Below, piece by piece: positions 27,528 through 35,323 of a DNA stretch of 64,000 bases; the first letter of the stretch is position 1, and the number at the start of each line of letters is the position of its first letter. The notes below the pieces were generated by a model. That model saw nothing but the letters and a program-made list of their open reading frames with translations. It was not told the DNA's origin and made no database searches. Source of the stretch: Streptomyces sp. G-G2 (lineage in GTDB: Bacteria; Actinomycetota; Actinomycetes; Streptomycetales; Streptomycetaceae); the NCBI RefSeq assembly GCF_030063135.1, contig NZ_JASISO010000039.1, positions 1-64,000 of the forward strand. The letters are read 5' to 3'. The position numbers and the translations under genes were made by a program.

Positions 27528-27922
27528 GGCGGCGGCCCCACGCTGTCCTCGGCCAGCGCCACCGCCTGGGCACCGAGGCGCACGGGCAGCGCGCCCGGGC
27601 CCGGTGCGGGCGCACTCACCCGCACCCGCCACAGGTCCCCCGTCCGCTCCAGCTCCACCCGGGCCCCCGGCGGAGCGGCCTCCCGGGCGGCGCCGAGCGC
27701 CGCCTCGGCCGGTTCGGAGCGGGCCGCCGCCCGCGCCCCCGCCCGGGCCGCGTCCACGCACCGGATCTGCGCGGCCGCCGCCATCAGCGCCCACACCAGC
27801 AGCGCCGCGAAAAGGACCAGCGCCGGGATCACCAGGGCTGCCTCCGCCGTGACATAACCGCGGTCGCCCCTTTCCGCCGACTTCCCGGACCCCCCGTCAG
27901 ACCCCCGCTCAGAAGGGCACAT
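27524..27922 (-). CDS. TadE-family pseudopilin-like protein
   Basis: 132 residues. The TadE signature is seen as DRGYVTAEAALVIPALVLF, with the Glu at the position conserved in pseudopilins, then a membrane helix and a basic Ala/Arg segment (RCVDAARAGARAAAR). TadE-type proteins are minor pilin-like parts of Flp/Tad systems. The start is taken at ATG 27922, overlapping the end of the DUF4244 gene by 14 bases, and the stop overlaps the next gene, showing tight coupling. The frame is open further upstream inside the pilin gene, which is a frame shadow. Confidence 0.8.
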   Translation of the reverse strand: MCPSERGSDGGSGKSAERGDRGYVTAEAALVIPALVLFAALLVWALMAAAAQIRCVDAARAGARAAARSEPAEAALGAAREAAPPGARVELERTGDLWRVRVSAPAPGPGALPVRLGAQAVALAEDSVGPPP

Positions 27923-28106
27923 CGAGCGCCTTCCCGATGGTCGACTGAAGCGCCGTCGCAACGACGTCACTCGTGACCACCTTGTACAGAACGGCCGCGA
28001 ACGCACATGCCGCGATCGTGCCCATGGCGTATTCCGAGGTCGACATTCCCGCGTCCCCGCAGCGGGCCCGCAGGGCCACACGAACGCGAAACCACATGAT
28101 CCTCAC
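27909..28106 (-). CDS. DUF4244 Flp pilin-like peptide
   Basis: 65 residues. It has a short basic leader, then GMSTSEYAMGTIAACAFAAVLYKVVTS, where G/MSTSEYA resembles the Flp prepilin cleavage and Glu+5 region, and a hydrophobic helix. The family matches mycobacterial Rv3656c in size, motif and position. The start is GTG 28106 with GGAGG five bases upstream; an ATG three codons on is possible. It would be the main structural subunit if the system builds a pilus. No dedicated prepilin peptidase is seen in the window. Confidence 0.82.
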   Translation of the reverse strand: MRIMWFRVRVALRARCGDAGMSTSEYAMGTIAACAFAAVLYKVVTSDVVATALQSTIGKALDVPF

Positions 28107-28142
28107 AACAACCTCCAGTGAATTCGACTTACTGATGTGATT

Positions 28143-28979
28143 TCAGTTGCCGGAGAGGAGACCGGAAGCCATCCCGATCACCACCGGCGCCACTCCCACC
28201 GCGAGAAATGCGGGGAGGAAACACAGCCCCACCGGGGCGGTGATGAGAACGGCGACCCGCTGGGCCCTGGCTCCGGCCCGCCGGGCCCGGTCCGCGCGGA
28301 GCCTCCCCGCCAGCCGGGCCACCGGCTCCGCCGCGGGCGCCCCCGTCCGGGCGGCCCGGTCCAGGCATTCGGCCAGCACCTCGGCGCCCGGCACCCGCGC
28401 CAACCGCCCCCACGCGGCCCCTGGTTCTCCACCGAGCCGCAGCTCCGCCCCGGCCAGGGCCAGCCGCTCACCCACCGGGCCGCCCAAGGACTCGCCGACC
28501 ACCTCGGCCGCCTCGACCGGCCCGGCCCCGGCCGCCAGACACGCGGCCAGCAGATCGGCGGCGAACGGCAACTGGCGCTCCGCCTCCCTCAGGTCCTCCT
28601 CGGGCGACGCCCGCGCCCTGAACTGCCAGCGCCGTACCCCGAGGGCCGCCGCGCAGCCGACCGCACCGCCCGCCACCCCGCCCACCAGCACCCAGCCCGC
28701 GAGCAACGCCCCAACGGGGCCCGCCCACACCACCACCGCCTCCCGGACCCGAGGAGTGATCGCGGCTCCCGCGCGGCGGCCTGGATCCCGCCCGAGCAGC
28801 ACCGCGAGCCTGCGCCGAGCCGCCCGGTCCCGGACCCGCGACCCCACCACCGACACCAGCCACAGCACAGTTCCCGCGAGGCCGAGCACTGTCCCCAGCC
28901 TGTGGACGGACGCCCCGGACCCGAGGACACCCATCACCGCCCCGCCCGTCACGGCACCTCCCATCACCGGACCTCCCAT
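28143..28979 (-). CDS. tadC: Type II secretion F-domain protein TadC
   Basis: 278 residues, an inner-membrane platform protein of the Tad system with hydrophobic segments near residues 25-45, 75-105 and at the C-terminus (VLITAPVGLCFLPAFLAVG). The T2SSF core is seen in EAERQLPFAADLLAACLAAGA and RVPGAEVLAECLDRA. The start ATG 28979 shares its A with the TadB stop (TGATG), which fixes it, though in-frame ATGs at 28964 and nearby are possible because the N-terminus is a small MGG repeat. A 36-base gap to the pilin gene follows. Interaction with TadB and TadA is inferred from the family. Confidence 0.85.
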   Translation of the reverse strand: MGGPVMGGAVTGGAVMGVLGSGASVHRLGTVLGLAGTVLWLVSVVGSRVRDRAARRRLAVLLGRDPGRRAGAAITPRVREAVVVWAGPVGALLAGWVLVGGVAGGAVGCAAALGVRRWQFRARASPEEDLREAERQLPFAADLLAACLAAGAGPVEAAEVVGESLGGPVGERLALAGAELRLGGEPGAAWGRLARVPGAEVLAECLDRAARTGAPAAEPVARLAGRLRADRARRAGARAQRVAVLITAPVGLCFLPAFLAVGVAPVVIGMASGLLSGN

Positions 28980-29866
28980 CACCGCTCCCCCGTCCGCATC
29001 AGCCGTCGGCACCACAGCAGTCCCAGCGCCTCCAGCACCCCGCCCGCCACCAGGCACCCCAGCCCCAGCGGGGTGTGCAGCAGCACCCATAACGGATCGG
29101 CGCCCAACCCGGTCCCCATCAGCAGCCCGACCAGTGGCAACAGCGCGAGCACCACCGCGGTGGACCGCGCCCCCGCCAGCTCCGCCCGCATCGACTCCTC
29201 CCGGTCCCGCTCCGCCCGCAACGCCCCCTCCAGCCGCTCCAGCCCGGCGGCCAGCCCCGCGCCGCCGTCCACCGACACCCGCCAGCAGGCGGCCATCCCG
29301 GCCAGCCCCTCCGCGCCGGGCTCCCGGGCCGCCAGCCGCAGCGCCCCCGCGACATCCCCGCCGAACGCCGCAGCGGCCAGCAGCCCCGTCTCCGCCGCGC
29401 CGGGACCTCCCGGCCCGGACACGGTCCGGCGCATCGCCGCCGTCAGCGCCTGCCCCGGTTGCGCCCCGGAGCGCAGCTCCCCCACCACGGCCCCGCACAG
29501 GGCCACCACCTCCGCGGCCCGCGCCTCCCGGGCCCGGGCCCGCTGCCGGACCCGCAGCAGCCGCCGCACCAGGGGCACCGCCACCGCCCCCACCACCAGG
29601 GGAATCACCGAGCCGCCCAGTACCGCGAGGACCAGGCCGACCGCTAGGGCGCCCCACTCCCGCCAGCGCGCCACCCCCACCCGCACCGCGACGGCCAGCC
29701 GCTCCCGGGCCTCCGGCCCGCCCGGCACCACCGGACCCGCCCCGGCCAGCATCAACCGGGCCCGCCGCGGCACCGGATCGCCCCCGGCCAGCAACCAGGC
29801 CGCCGCCCCCGCGCAGAGCGCCGCGGCGAACACGGGAGCCGACACCACCGGCGCCCCCGCGCTCAC
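28979..29866 (-). CDS. tadB: Type II secretion F-domain protein TadB
   Basis: 295 residues. Two hydrophobic stretches lie near the N-terminus (about residues 10-28 and 70-95) and two near the C-terminus (about 235-285). They frame a cytoplasmic T2SSF domain with VVGELRSGAQPGQAL and ACWRVSVDGGAGLAAGLERL. It pairs with TadC to form the membrane platform that the TadA ATPase drives. It overlaps tadA by four bases upstream and tadC by one base downstream. Confidence 0.88.
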   Translation of the reverse strand: MSAGAPVVSAPVFAAALCAGAAAWLLAGGDPVPRRARLMLAGAGPVVPGGPEARERLAVAVRVGVARWREWGALAVGLVLAVLGGSVIPLVVGAVAVPLVRRLLRVRQRARAREARAAEVVALCGAVVGELRSGAQPGQALTAAMRRTVSGPGGPGAAETGLLAAAAFGGDVAGALRLAAREPGAEGLAGMAACWRVSVDGGAGLAAGLERLEGALRAERDREESMRAELAGARSTAVVLALLPLVGLLMGTGLGADPLWVLLHTPLGLGCLVAGGVLEALGLLWCRRLMRTGER

Positions 29867-31011
29867 CGCACACCTCCCAGCAGAGGCCGCAGCCGTTCCC
29901 AGCCCGCCTCCCGGACGAAACCCCGCGCCCCCCAGCGCAGCGCGGGCACCGTCACCACCAGACCGGCGCCGTCCCGCTCCAGCACGTGCACCTCGGCCAC
30001 CCGGCGCCGACCGTTCCGGTCCCGGACCAGATGGATCACCAGGGACAGCGCGGCCGCCAACTGACTGTGCAGGGCGGCCCGGTCGAGTCCGGCGGCGGTG
30101 CCGAGCGCCTCCATCCGGGCGGGGACGTGCGCGGCGGCATTGGCGTGCACCGTCCCGCAGCCACCTTCGTGCCCCGTATTGAGCGCGGCCAGCAGATCCG
30201 CCACCTCGGCCCCCCGCACCTCACCCACGACGAGCCGGTCCGGCCGCATCCGCAGCGCCTGACGGACCAGATCGGCCAGGGTGACCAGGCCCGCGCCCTC
30301 CTGGTTCGCCGGCCGTGCCTCCAGCCGCACCACATGGGGATGGTCAGGACGCAGCTCGGCCGAATCCTCGGCCAGCACGATCCGCTCCCCCGGCCCGACC
30401 AGCCCCAGCAACGCGCTCAACAGCGTGGTCTTCCCAGTTCCGGTGCCTCCGGAGACCAGGAACGACAGCCGGGCCTCGACCAGCGCCCGCAGCAGCCGAT
30501 GCCCGCCCGGCGGCAGCGTCCCCGCGTCCACCAGCTCGTCCAGGGTGAACGCCCTCGGCCGCACCACTCGCAGCGACAGACAGGCCGACCCCACCGCGAC
30601 CGGTGGCAGCACCGCGTGCAGCCGGGTCCCGTCCGGCAGCCTCGCGTCCACCCAGGGCCGCGCATCGTCGAGCCGACGGCCCGCGACGGCGGCCAGTCGC
30701 TGCGCGAGCCTGCGCACCGCCTCGGCATCCGGGAAGGTCACCGAGGTCAACTCCAGCCCACCGCCCCGGTCCACCCACACCCGGTCCGGCGCCGCCACCA
30801 GGACATCCGTCACCTCCGGATCGGCCAGCAACGCCTCCAGCGGCCCGGCGCCGACCAGCTCGCACCGCAACTCCTCGGCCGCGCCGAGCACTTCCGCGTC
30901 CCCCAGCAGCCTCCCCTGGGCCCGCAGCGCCGCCGCCACCCTGGCCGGGGTCGGCTCCGCCCCGCTCTCCGCGAGCCGCTGCCGCACCGCTTCCAGCAGC
31001 CCGGCGCTCAT
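29863..31011 (-). CDS. tadA: TadA/CpaF secretion ATPase
   Basis: 382 residues of the type II/IV secretion ATPase family. Walker A is GGTGTGKTT, the Asp box is ERIVLAEDSAEL, Walker B lies in RLVVGEVRGAE, and the His box is CGTVHANAA. It powers assembly or secretion through the TadB/TadC platform in the inner membrane. The start lies four bases inside the end of ssd, so the two are coupled. The protein is shorter at the N-terminus than CpaF of Caulobacter, as usual for actinobacteria. Confidence 0.93.
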   Translation of the reverse strand: MSAGLLEAVRQRLAESGAEPTPARVAAALRAQGRLLGDAEVLGAAEELRCELVGAGPLEALLADPEVTDVLVAAPDRVWVDRGGGLELTSVTFPDAEAVRRLAQRLAAVAGRRLDDARPWVDARLPDGTRLHAVLPPVAVGSACLSLRVVRPRAFTLDELVDAGTLPPGGHRLLRALVEARLSFLVSGGTGTGKTTLLSALLGLVGPGERIVLAEDSAELRPDHPHVVRLEARPANQEGAGLVTLADLVRQALRMRPDRLVVGEVRGAEVADLLAALNTGHEGGCGTVHANAAAHVPARMEALGTAAGLDRAALHSQLAAALSLVIHLVRDRNGRRRVAEVHVLERDGAGLVVTVPALRWGARGFVREAGWERLRPLLGGVR

Positions 31012-32462
31012 ACCGCCGCCCCCTGACCGGACGGGGCCAACGCCCGCTCCCAGAACCCGTCGCAGAACCGGGCCAGCGCACCCCGGCCCCGCTCCCCCGG
31101 TGTCTCTCCTTCGGCCACCCGCCCCGGCAGCCCCACCTCCAGCGGCACCTCACCGGCCAGCGGCACCCGCAGCAGCTCGGCCACCGCCTCCGCGTCCAGA
31201 CCGCCCGGGAGCCTCCCCCGGACCACCGCACGCACGTCCCGGGCCACCATCCGCACCCCGGCAGCCACCCGCCCCGCGGCGGCCACCGCCCGCAACTCGC
31301 CCGGCACCACCAGCAGCACCAGGTCCAGCTGGGCCAGCACCTCGGCCACGCCCTCGTCGACCCGCCGCGGAAGGTCGACCACGACCACCCCGCCCCGGCG
31401 CCGCGCCGCGGCCACCACCGAGCGCATCGCGGCGGGCGGCACCACCACCCGGTCCCCGCGGTCCCAGCTGAGCACCCGCAACGCGTGCAGTTCCGGGAGC
31501 GATTCGGCGAGCGCGTCGGCGCCGACCCGGCCCCGGGAGCCCGCGAAGTCCGGCCAGCGGAGCCCCTCGGCGCCCTCACCGCCGAGCAGCACGTCCATAC
31601 CGCCGCCCAGCGGATCGCCGTCGACGAGAAGGGTCCGCTCCCCGAGCGCGGCAGCCCGTACCGCCAGGGCGCAGGCCAGCGTGGACGCTCCGGCCCCGCC
31701 GCTCCCGCCGATCACCCCCACCGTGAGCGCGGGCCGCCCCGCACCTTCCACCACATCGGCGATGCGGTCGACGAGCCTGCTCTCGGCGTCCGGCAGCCGC
31801 ATCACCTCCTCGGCCCCGATCTCCACCGCCCGCTGCCAGACCCGCGGATCGTCCAGATCCCGGCCGACGAGGAGCACTCCCGCCCTGCGGGGCGCCCCGC
31901 GCAGCCGTCGGGCGGCGTCGTCCCCGACCAGGACGAGCGGTGCCGACTCCCACCCCACCCCTCCCTTCGGGCCGTCCTCCACGCCCCGGTCGAGCCCGTC
32001 GGCCGTCCGGCCCCCATCGGTCCCGTCACCCCCGGCGGGTCGCCCCGCGCCGCTCACCGCGGACACCGCGGCCACGGGTGGCACCGCGGGCGCCACGAGC
32101 CCCCCGTGGTCCACGTGGGGCTCGGCCCCCGCGGCGGCGCACAGCCGCAGCAGATCGTCGAGCAGCAGCGGATCCTCCGTGATGATCAGCGGCCTCCCCC
32201 CGCCCACGGCCGTCCGGACCCCGGCGGGCACCGCCGCTCCACGTCCCGGACCGGACGTCCCACCGGGCCATCCGGCATCCGGAGCCCCGGCCCCCGGCGC
32301 CCCGCGTCCACGCCCCCCGCGCGCGGCCTTCACACGGGCCCGCGCACCGCTCCTCGTACCGCCCCTCGGAACGGAAGCCGACCCGGGAACCGGCCCGTAC
32401 CCAGACCCGTGTGCCGATCCGTGCGTCGACGCGTGTGCCGATCCGGCGAACGATCCAGCCAT
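31008..32462 (-). CDS. ssd: Septum site-determining protein Ssd (CpaE-like)
   Basis: About 484 residues. A Gly/Ala/Arg-rich, low-complexity N-terminus (about 85 residues) precedes a receiver-like domain beginning RPLIITEDPLLLDDLL. A MinD/ParA-type ATPase then follows, with the deviant P-loop GGSGGAGAST and LLVDGDPLGGGMDVLLG. Such CpaE-type proteins place Tad systems in the cell; the mycobacterial orthologue (Rv3660c) affects septum formation. The start is set at ATG 32462 with GGTGGGG upstream; GTG 32471 is nearly equal. It is the first gene of the tad operon. Confidence 0.87.
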   Translation of the reverse strand: MAGSFAGSAHASTHGSAHGSGYGPVPGSASVPRGGTRSGARARVKAARGGRGRGAPGAGAPDAGWPGGTSGPGRGAAVPAGVRTAVGGGRPLIITEDPLLLDDLLRLCAAAGAEPHVDHGGLVAPAVPPVAAVSAVSGAGRPAGGDGTDGGRTADGLDRGVEDGPKGGVGWESAPLVLVGDDAARRLRGAPRRAGVLLVGRDLDDPRVWQRAVEIGAEEVMRLPDAESRLVDRIADVVEGAGRPALTVGVIGGSGGAGASTLACALAVRAAALGERTLLVDGDPLGGGMDVLLGGEGAEGLRWPDFAGSRGRVGADALAESLPELHALRVLSWDRGDRVVVPPAAMRSVVAAARRRGGVVVVDLPRRVDEGVAEVLAQLDLVLLVVPGELRAVAAAGRVAAGVRMVARDVRAVVRGRLPGGLDAEAVAELLRVPLAGEVPLEVGLPGRVAEGETPGERGRGALARFCDGFWERALAPSGQGAAV

Positions 32463-32563
32463 GATCCCCACCCCTTTCTCACCGCAAATCCCGGGCCGTG
32501 GACTTCACGCCCGGAATCACCGTGCGGCGAGGAGGGGATATCAAGTGGATCTTGGTCGAAAAC

Positions 32564-32590
32564 TGTGGATAAGAAGATGCCTGTGAATAA
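32564..32590. promoter_or_regulatory. Two DnaA-box-like 9-mers upstream of ssd
   Basis: TGTGGATAA (32564-32572) equals the complement of the classic DnaA box TTATCCACA; TGTGAATAA (32582-32590) differs at one base and starts exactly 18 bases later. They lie in the 32463-32939 gap, which has no convincing gene, only a 28-codon frame from ATG 32577. Significance not certain. Confidence 0.35.
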
Positions 32591-32756
32591 CTCCGACACC
32601 CACAAGGGTGAGTTCCAGAGCGCGCCGGAACAACTACGCAGCGTCACGAGTTCGATGAAGTGAGGGCCTTCGCCACGCAGGCCCACCGAGCAAGGGGAGC
32701 CAGAGGAATGATCACTTGGGGCCGAAGGCAGGAACGCGAACCGCGTCCGGACATGC

Positions 32757-32791
32757 GACGACCCCCGCCGGGGGGGAGAGCGGGGGTCGTC
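32757..32791. terminator. Strong hairpin between ssd and the HAD gene
   Basis: GACGACCCCCGC and GCGGGGGTCGTC form a perfect 12-bp stem around an 11-base loop. It lies between two divergent genes, so it may end an unseen short transcript or insulate the two promoters. No T-run. Confidence 0.5.
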
Positions 32792-32939
32792 CCCACGGTC
32801 CGACTCGGGGGGGGAGGAGCCAGACCGGGTTAGCACGGTCGCGAACGATCCGTGACTTCCATGGTGTACCCGAGAGGCCTCTCAGGCAAACCCACGCGCC
32901 ACACCCTTACGCCGAATGGTGGGCGCATATGCTCGGCAC

Positions 32940-33791
32940 GTGGAAAATCAGCCCTTGCCGCACTCCTCGCCTCGCACCGCCGCCTTCTTCGACCTGGACA
33001 AGACGGTCATTGCGAAGTCGAGCACGCTGACGTTCAGCAAGTCCTTCTACCAGGGCGGCCTGATCAACCGGCGAGCGGTGCTGCGCACCGCCTACACCCA
33101 GTTCATCTTCCTGGCCGGCGGCGCCGACCACGACCAGATGGAGCGGATGCGGGAGTACCTCTCCGCCCTCTGCAAGGGGTGGAACGTGCAGCAAGTACGG
33201 GAGATCGTCGCCGAAGCCCTGCACGACCTCATCGATCCGATCATCTACGACGAGGCAGCGTCACTCATCGAGGCCCACCACACCGCGGGCCGCGACGTGG
33301 TGATCGTGTCCACCTCCGGCGCGGAGGTGGTCGAGCCGATCGGCGAGATGCTCGGCGCCGACCGGGTCGTCGCCACGCGCATGGTGGTCGGCGAGGACGG
33401 CTGCTTCACGGGCGAGATCGACTACTACGCCTACGGTCCCACCAAGGCCGAAGCCGTAAGGGAGTTGGCCGAGTCCGAGGGCTACGACCTCGCGCGGTGC
33501 TACGCCTACAGCGACTCGGCGACGGACATCCCGATGCTGGAGGCGGTCGGCCACCCGCACGCGGTCAACCCCGACCGGGCGTTGCGCCGCGAGGCGATCG
33601 CCCGCGAGTGGCCCGTACTGGTCTTCAACCGGCCGGTCCGGCTCAAGCAGCGGCTGCCCGGACTGTCGATGCCGCCGCGTCCCGCGCTCATCGCGGCGGC
33701 GGCCGTGGGCGCCGCCGCGGTCACGGCGGGCCTGGTCTGGTACGCCGGCCGCCGCCGTGCGGGCGCCCTCGCGGCCATCACCTCGGCCTGA
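32940..33791 (+). CDS. HAD-family phosphatase (SerB-like, HAD-IB)
   Basis: About 283 residues. The HAD motifs are in order: FFDLDKTV (motif I, two catalytic Asp), VSTSGAEVV (II), the Lys in GPTKAEAV (III) and AYSDSATDIPML (IV). A C-terminal hydrophobic helix, ALIAAAAVGAAAVTAGLVW, suggests membrane attachment. HAD-IB proteins act on phosphoserine or lipid phosphates; the mycobacterial counterpart Rv3661 sits at the same place beside ssd, and a S. coelicolor homologue is named morphological differentiation-associated protein. The start is GTG 32940, with TATGCT seven bases upstream as for a leaderless gene; ATG 32916 is possible. Confidence 0.88.
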   Translation: MENQPLPHSSPRTAAFFDLDKTVIAKSSTLTFSKSFYQGGLINRRAVLRTAYTQFIFLAGGADHDQMERMREYLSALCKGWNVQQVREIVAEALHDLIDPIIYDEAASLIEAHHTAGRDVVIVSTSGAEVVEPIGEMLGADRVVATRMVVGEDGCFTGEIDYYAYGPTKAEAVRELAESEGYDLARCYAYSDSATDIPMLEAVGHPHAVNPDRALRREAIAREWPVLVFNRPVRLKQRLPGLSMPPRPALIAAAAVGAAAVTAGLVWYAGRRRAGALAAITSA

Positions 33792-33965
33792 CCCGACCAC
33801 CCCGGCCCGACCCCCGCTCCACCTCCACCCCGCCCCCACCCCGGCCCGCCCAAAGCCGAGCCGGGGGCGGCCACGAGCCAGGCCGGGGGTGCTGACCAGC
33901 CCAGAAACACCCTGTCCGGTTCGCCCCGGCTCGTCCCGGAAAGTAAAGAAGTGAGGCTAGGGGTT

Positions 33966-34241
33966 CCGCTTACTTCGGAAGCGGGGTACAAATGAGTCAA
34001 CGGCCCGCGAGACCAAAGAACATCCGAGAGGATCATCTTTAACCGCAGTAAGGCCCACGGACCGAGCATGACGCATGAACGCCGAGCACCCACGCGACGT
34101 CGACCCGTCGATTACGGGCCAGCCGCACCAGGTAACGGGCAAAGTTCCCGACCTGATGGGCATACATCGAGGACGCTTGGTAACTGGGCGTGAATGCCAG
34201 CGGCGACACCAAAGCAAGACGGTGTCGCCGCAACCCTTTTT
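33966..34241 (+). ncRNA. Structured RNA candidate (6S-like by position)
   Basis: The 33792-34338 gap has no good gene but strong RNA signs on the plus strand. There is a hairpin CCGCTT/AAGCGG (33966-33984). A long-range stem pairs GCATGAACGCC (34073-34083) with GGCGTGAATGC (34187-34197) through a tandem G-A mismatch. Inner hairpins are CCCGT/ACGGG (near 34104-34118) and CAGGT/ACCTG (near 34129-34156). A perfect 10-bp terminator with T6 lies at 34201-34241. In S. coelicolor the 6S-like RNA scr3559 is, as I recall, between the orthologues of these two flanking genes. The 5' end is uncertain and could be near 34045. Confidence 0.5.
34201..34241 (+). terminator. Rho-independent terminator with T6 tract
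   Basis: CGGCGACACC (34201-34210) and GGTGTCGCCG (34221-34230) pair perfectly, followed by CAACCC and TTTTTT (34236-34241 or one base on). It points rightward, yet no plus-strand gene ends here, which is the main sign of an RNA gene upstream. Confidence 0.85.
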
Positions 34242-34338
34242 TCGCCTCCGCGCAGGCCCCTCCCCGGCGCCCCGGCGCCTTCCGAGCGCCCCACAAGCGC
34301 CTTGACGGCCGTTTTCGGGCCGTTCCCGCCCCGAACCC

Positions 34339-35214
34339 TCAGGCGGCGCCGCGCTGGAGCGCCTCGCAGACAGCCGTCGACTCACGGACACCGAGTTCGA
34401 CCGCCCGGCCGCAGTGCGCGATCCAGGCCGCCATCCCCTGCGGGGTTCCGGACACATAGCCCTCGAACGCCGCGAGGTACGCCGCCGCACCCTGTTCGGC
34501 GTGCCCCACCTCGGCCGGGCAGATCGCCTTCGGGTCCAGGCCGCTGTTGATGAGCACGATCCGCTCGGCGGCGCGCGCGACCAGGCCGTTGTACGTACCG
34601 AAGGGCCGCAGCGCGAGCAGTTCGCCGTGCACCACCGCCGCCGTGACCAGCGCCGGAGCCGAACTCCCGCCGATGATCAGCCCGGACAGCCCCTCCAGCC
34701 GTCCCGCGACCTCGACCGCGTCCGGCAGCGGCAGCTCCACCAGCGGCTCGTCCACCGGCTCACCCGCCAGCCGAGGGCGCCCCACCGTGTCCCCCGAGCC
34801 AAAACCAGAACCTGCGGCCGAATCGGCACCCGCACCCAGACCCGCTCCCGCGCCCACCTGCCCCACCGCCACCAGGTGCAGCCGCGCCAGCACGCGCATC
34901 GGCGACTGCCGCCAGATACTCAGCAGCTGCCCGGCCTCGGCGGTGAGCCGCAGCGCCGCACCCACGGTCCGCGCCTGCGCGTCCAGGCTGAAGTCGCTGC
35001 GCCGCCGAACCTCCTCCAAGGCCCAGTCCGCGCCGGAGAGCGCCGCACTGCCGCGCGCCGCCCGCAGCGCGGCCTCCGAGGTGATCTCCCCGGCGCGCCG
35101 ACGCATCACCCGGTGTCCGTAGACCCGGTCCACGGCCCTGCGTACGGAGTCGACCGCGTCCGGAACACCGGGAAGCGAGGCCAGGGCGACCAGCGGGTCA
35201 GTAGCACTACTCAT
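34339..35214 (-). CDS. Fic-fold protein with degenerate active site
   Basis: About 291 residues. The C-terminal half contains LRPFGTYNGLVARAAERI, which matches the Fic core HPFxxGNGRxxR except that the catalytic His is replaced (Ala-Leu-Arg-Pro-Phe) and the phosphate-binding loop is altered. AMPylation is therefore unlikely. A Gly/Ala/Ser-rich linker lies at about residues 122-145. The start is ATG 35214 (MSSATDP), without a clear ribosome site; the frame is open to 35244. Homologues in other Streptomyces are sometimes called oxidoreductase without basis. It is divergent from the ATPase gene at 35324. Role unknown. Confidence 0.75.
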   Translation of the reverse strand: MSSATDPLVALASLPGVPDAVDSVRRAVDRVYGHRVMRRRAGEITSEAALRAARGSAALSGADWALEEVRRRSDFSLDAQARTVGAALRLTAEAGQLLSIWRQSPMRVLARLHLVAVGQVGAGAGLGAGADSAAGSGFGSGDTVGRPRLAGEPVDEPLVELPLPDAVEVAGRLEGLSGLIIGGSSAPALVTAAVVHGELLALRPFGTYNGLVARAAERIVLINSGLDPKAICPAEVGHAEQGAAAYLAAFEGYVSGTPQGMAAWIAHCGRAVELGVRESTAVCEALQRGAA

Positions 35215-35323
35215 AAGTAGGGAGCCTACGCACTGCCCACCCATAGCACCGACCCCTCCTTGGAGTGGTCTTCTTCACTCACATCGACCACGTCACGCAA
35301 CCAACCGACTACGCTTGGTGAAC

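Noticed and set aside
32577..32663. 28-codon frame from ATG 32577 (MPVNNSDTHK)
   Set aside because: Too short and without a clear ribosome site or homologue to call a gene.
34039..34296. 85-codon minus-strand frame in the HAD-Fic gap (SMYAHQVGNFARYLV)
   Set aside because: Third-position GC is near 70 percent, far below neighbours; it begins inside a terminator hairpin and lies over the RNA candidate.
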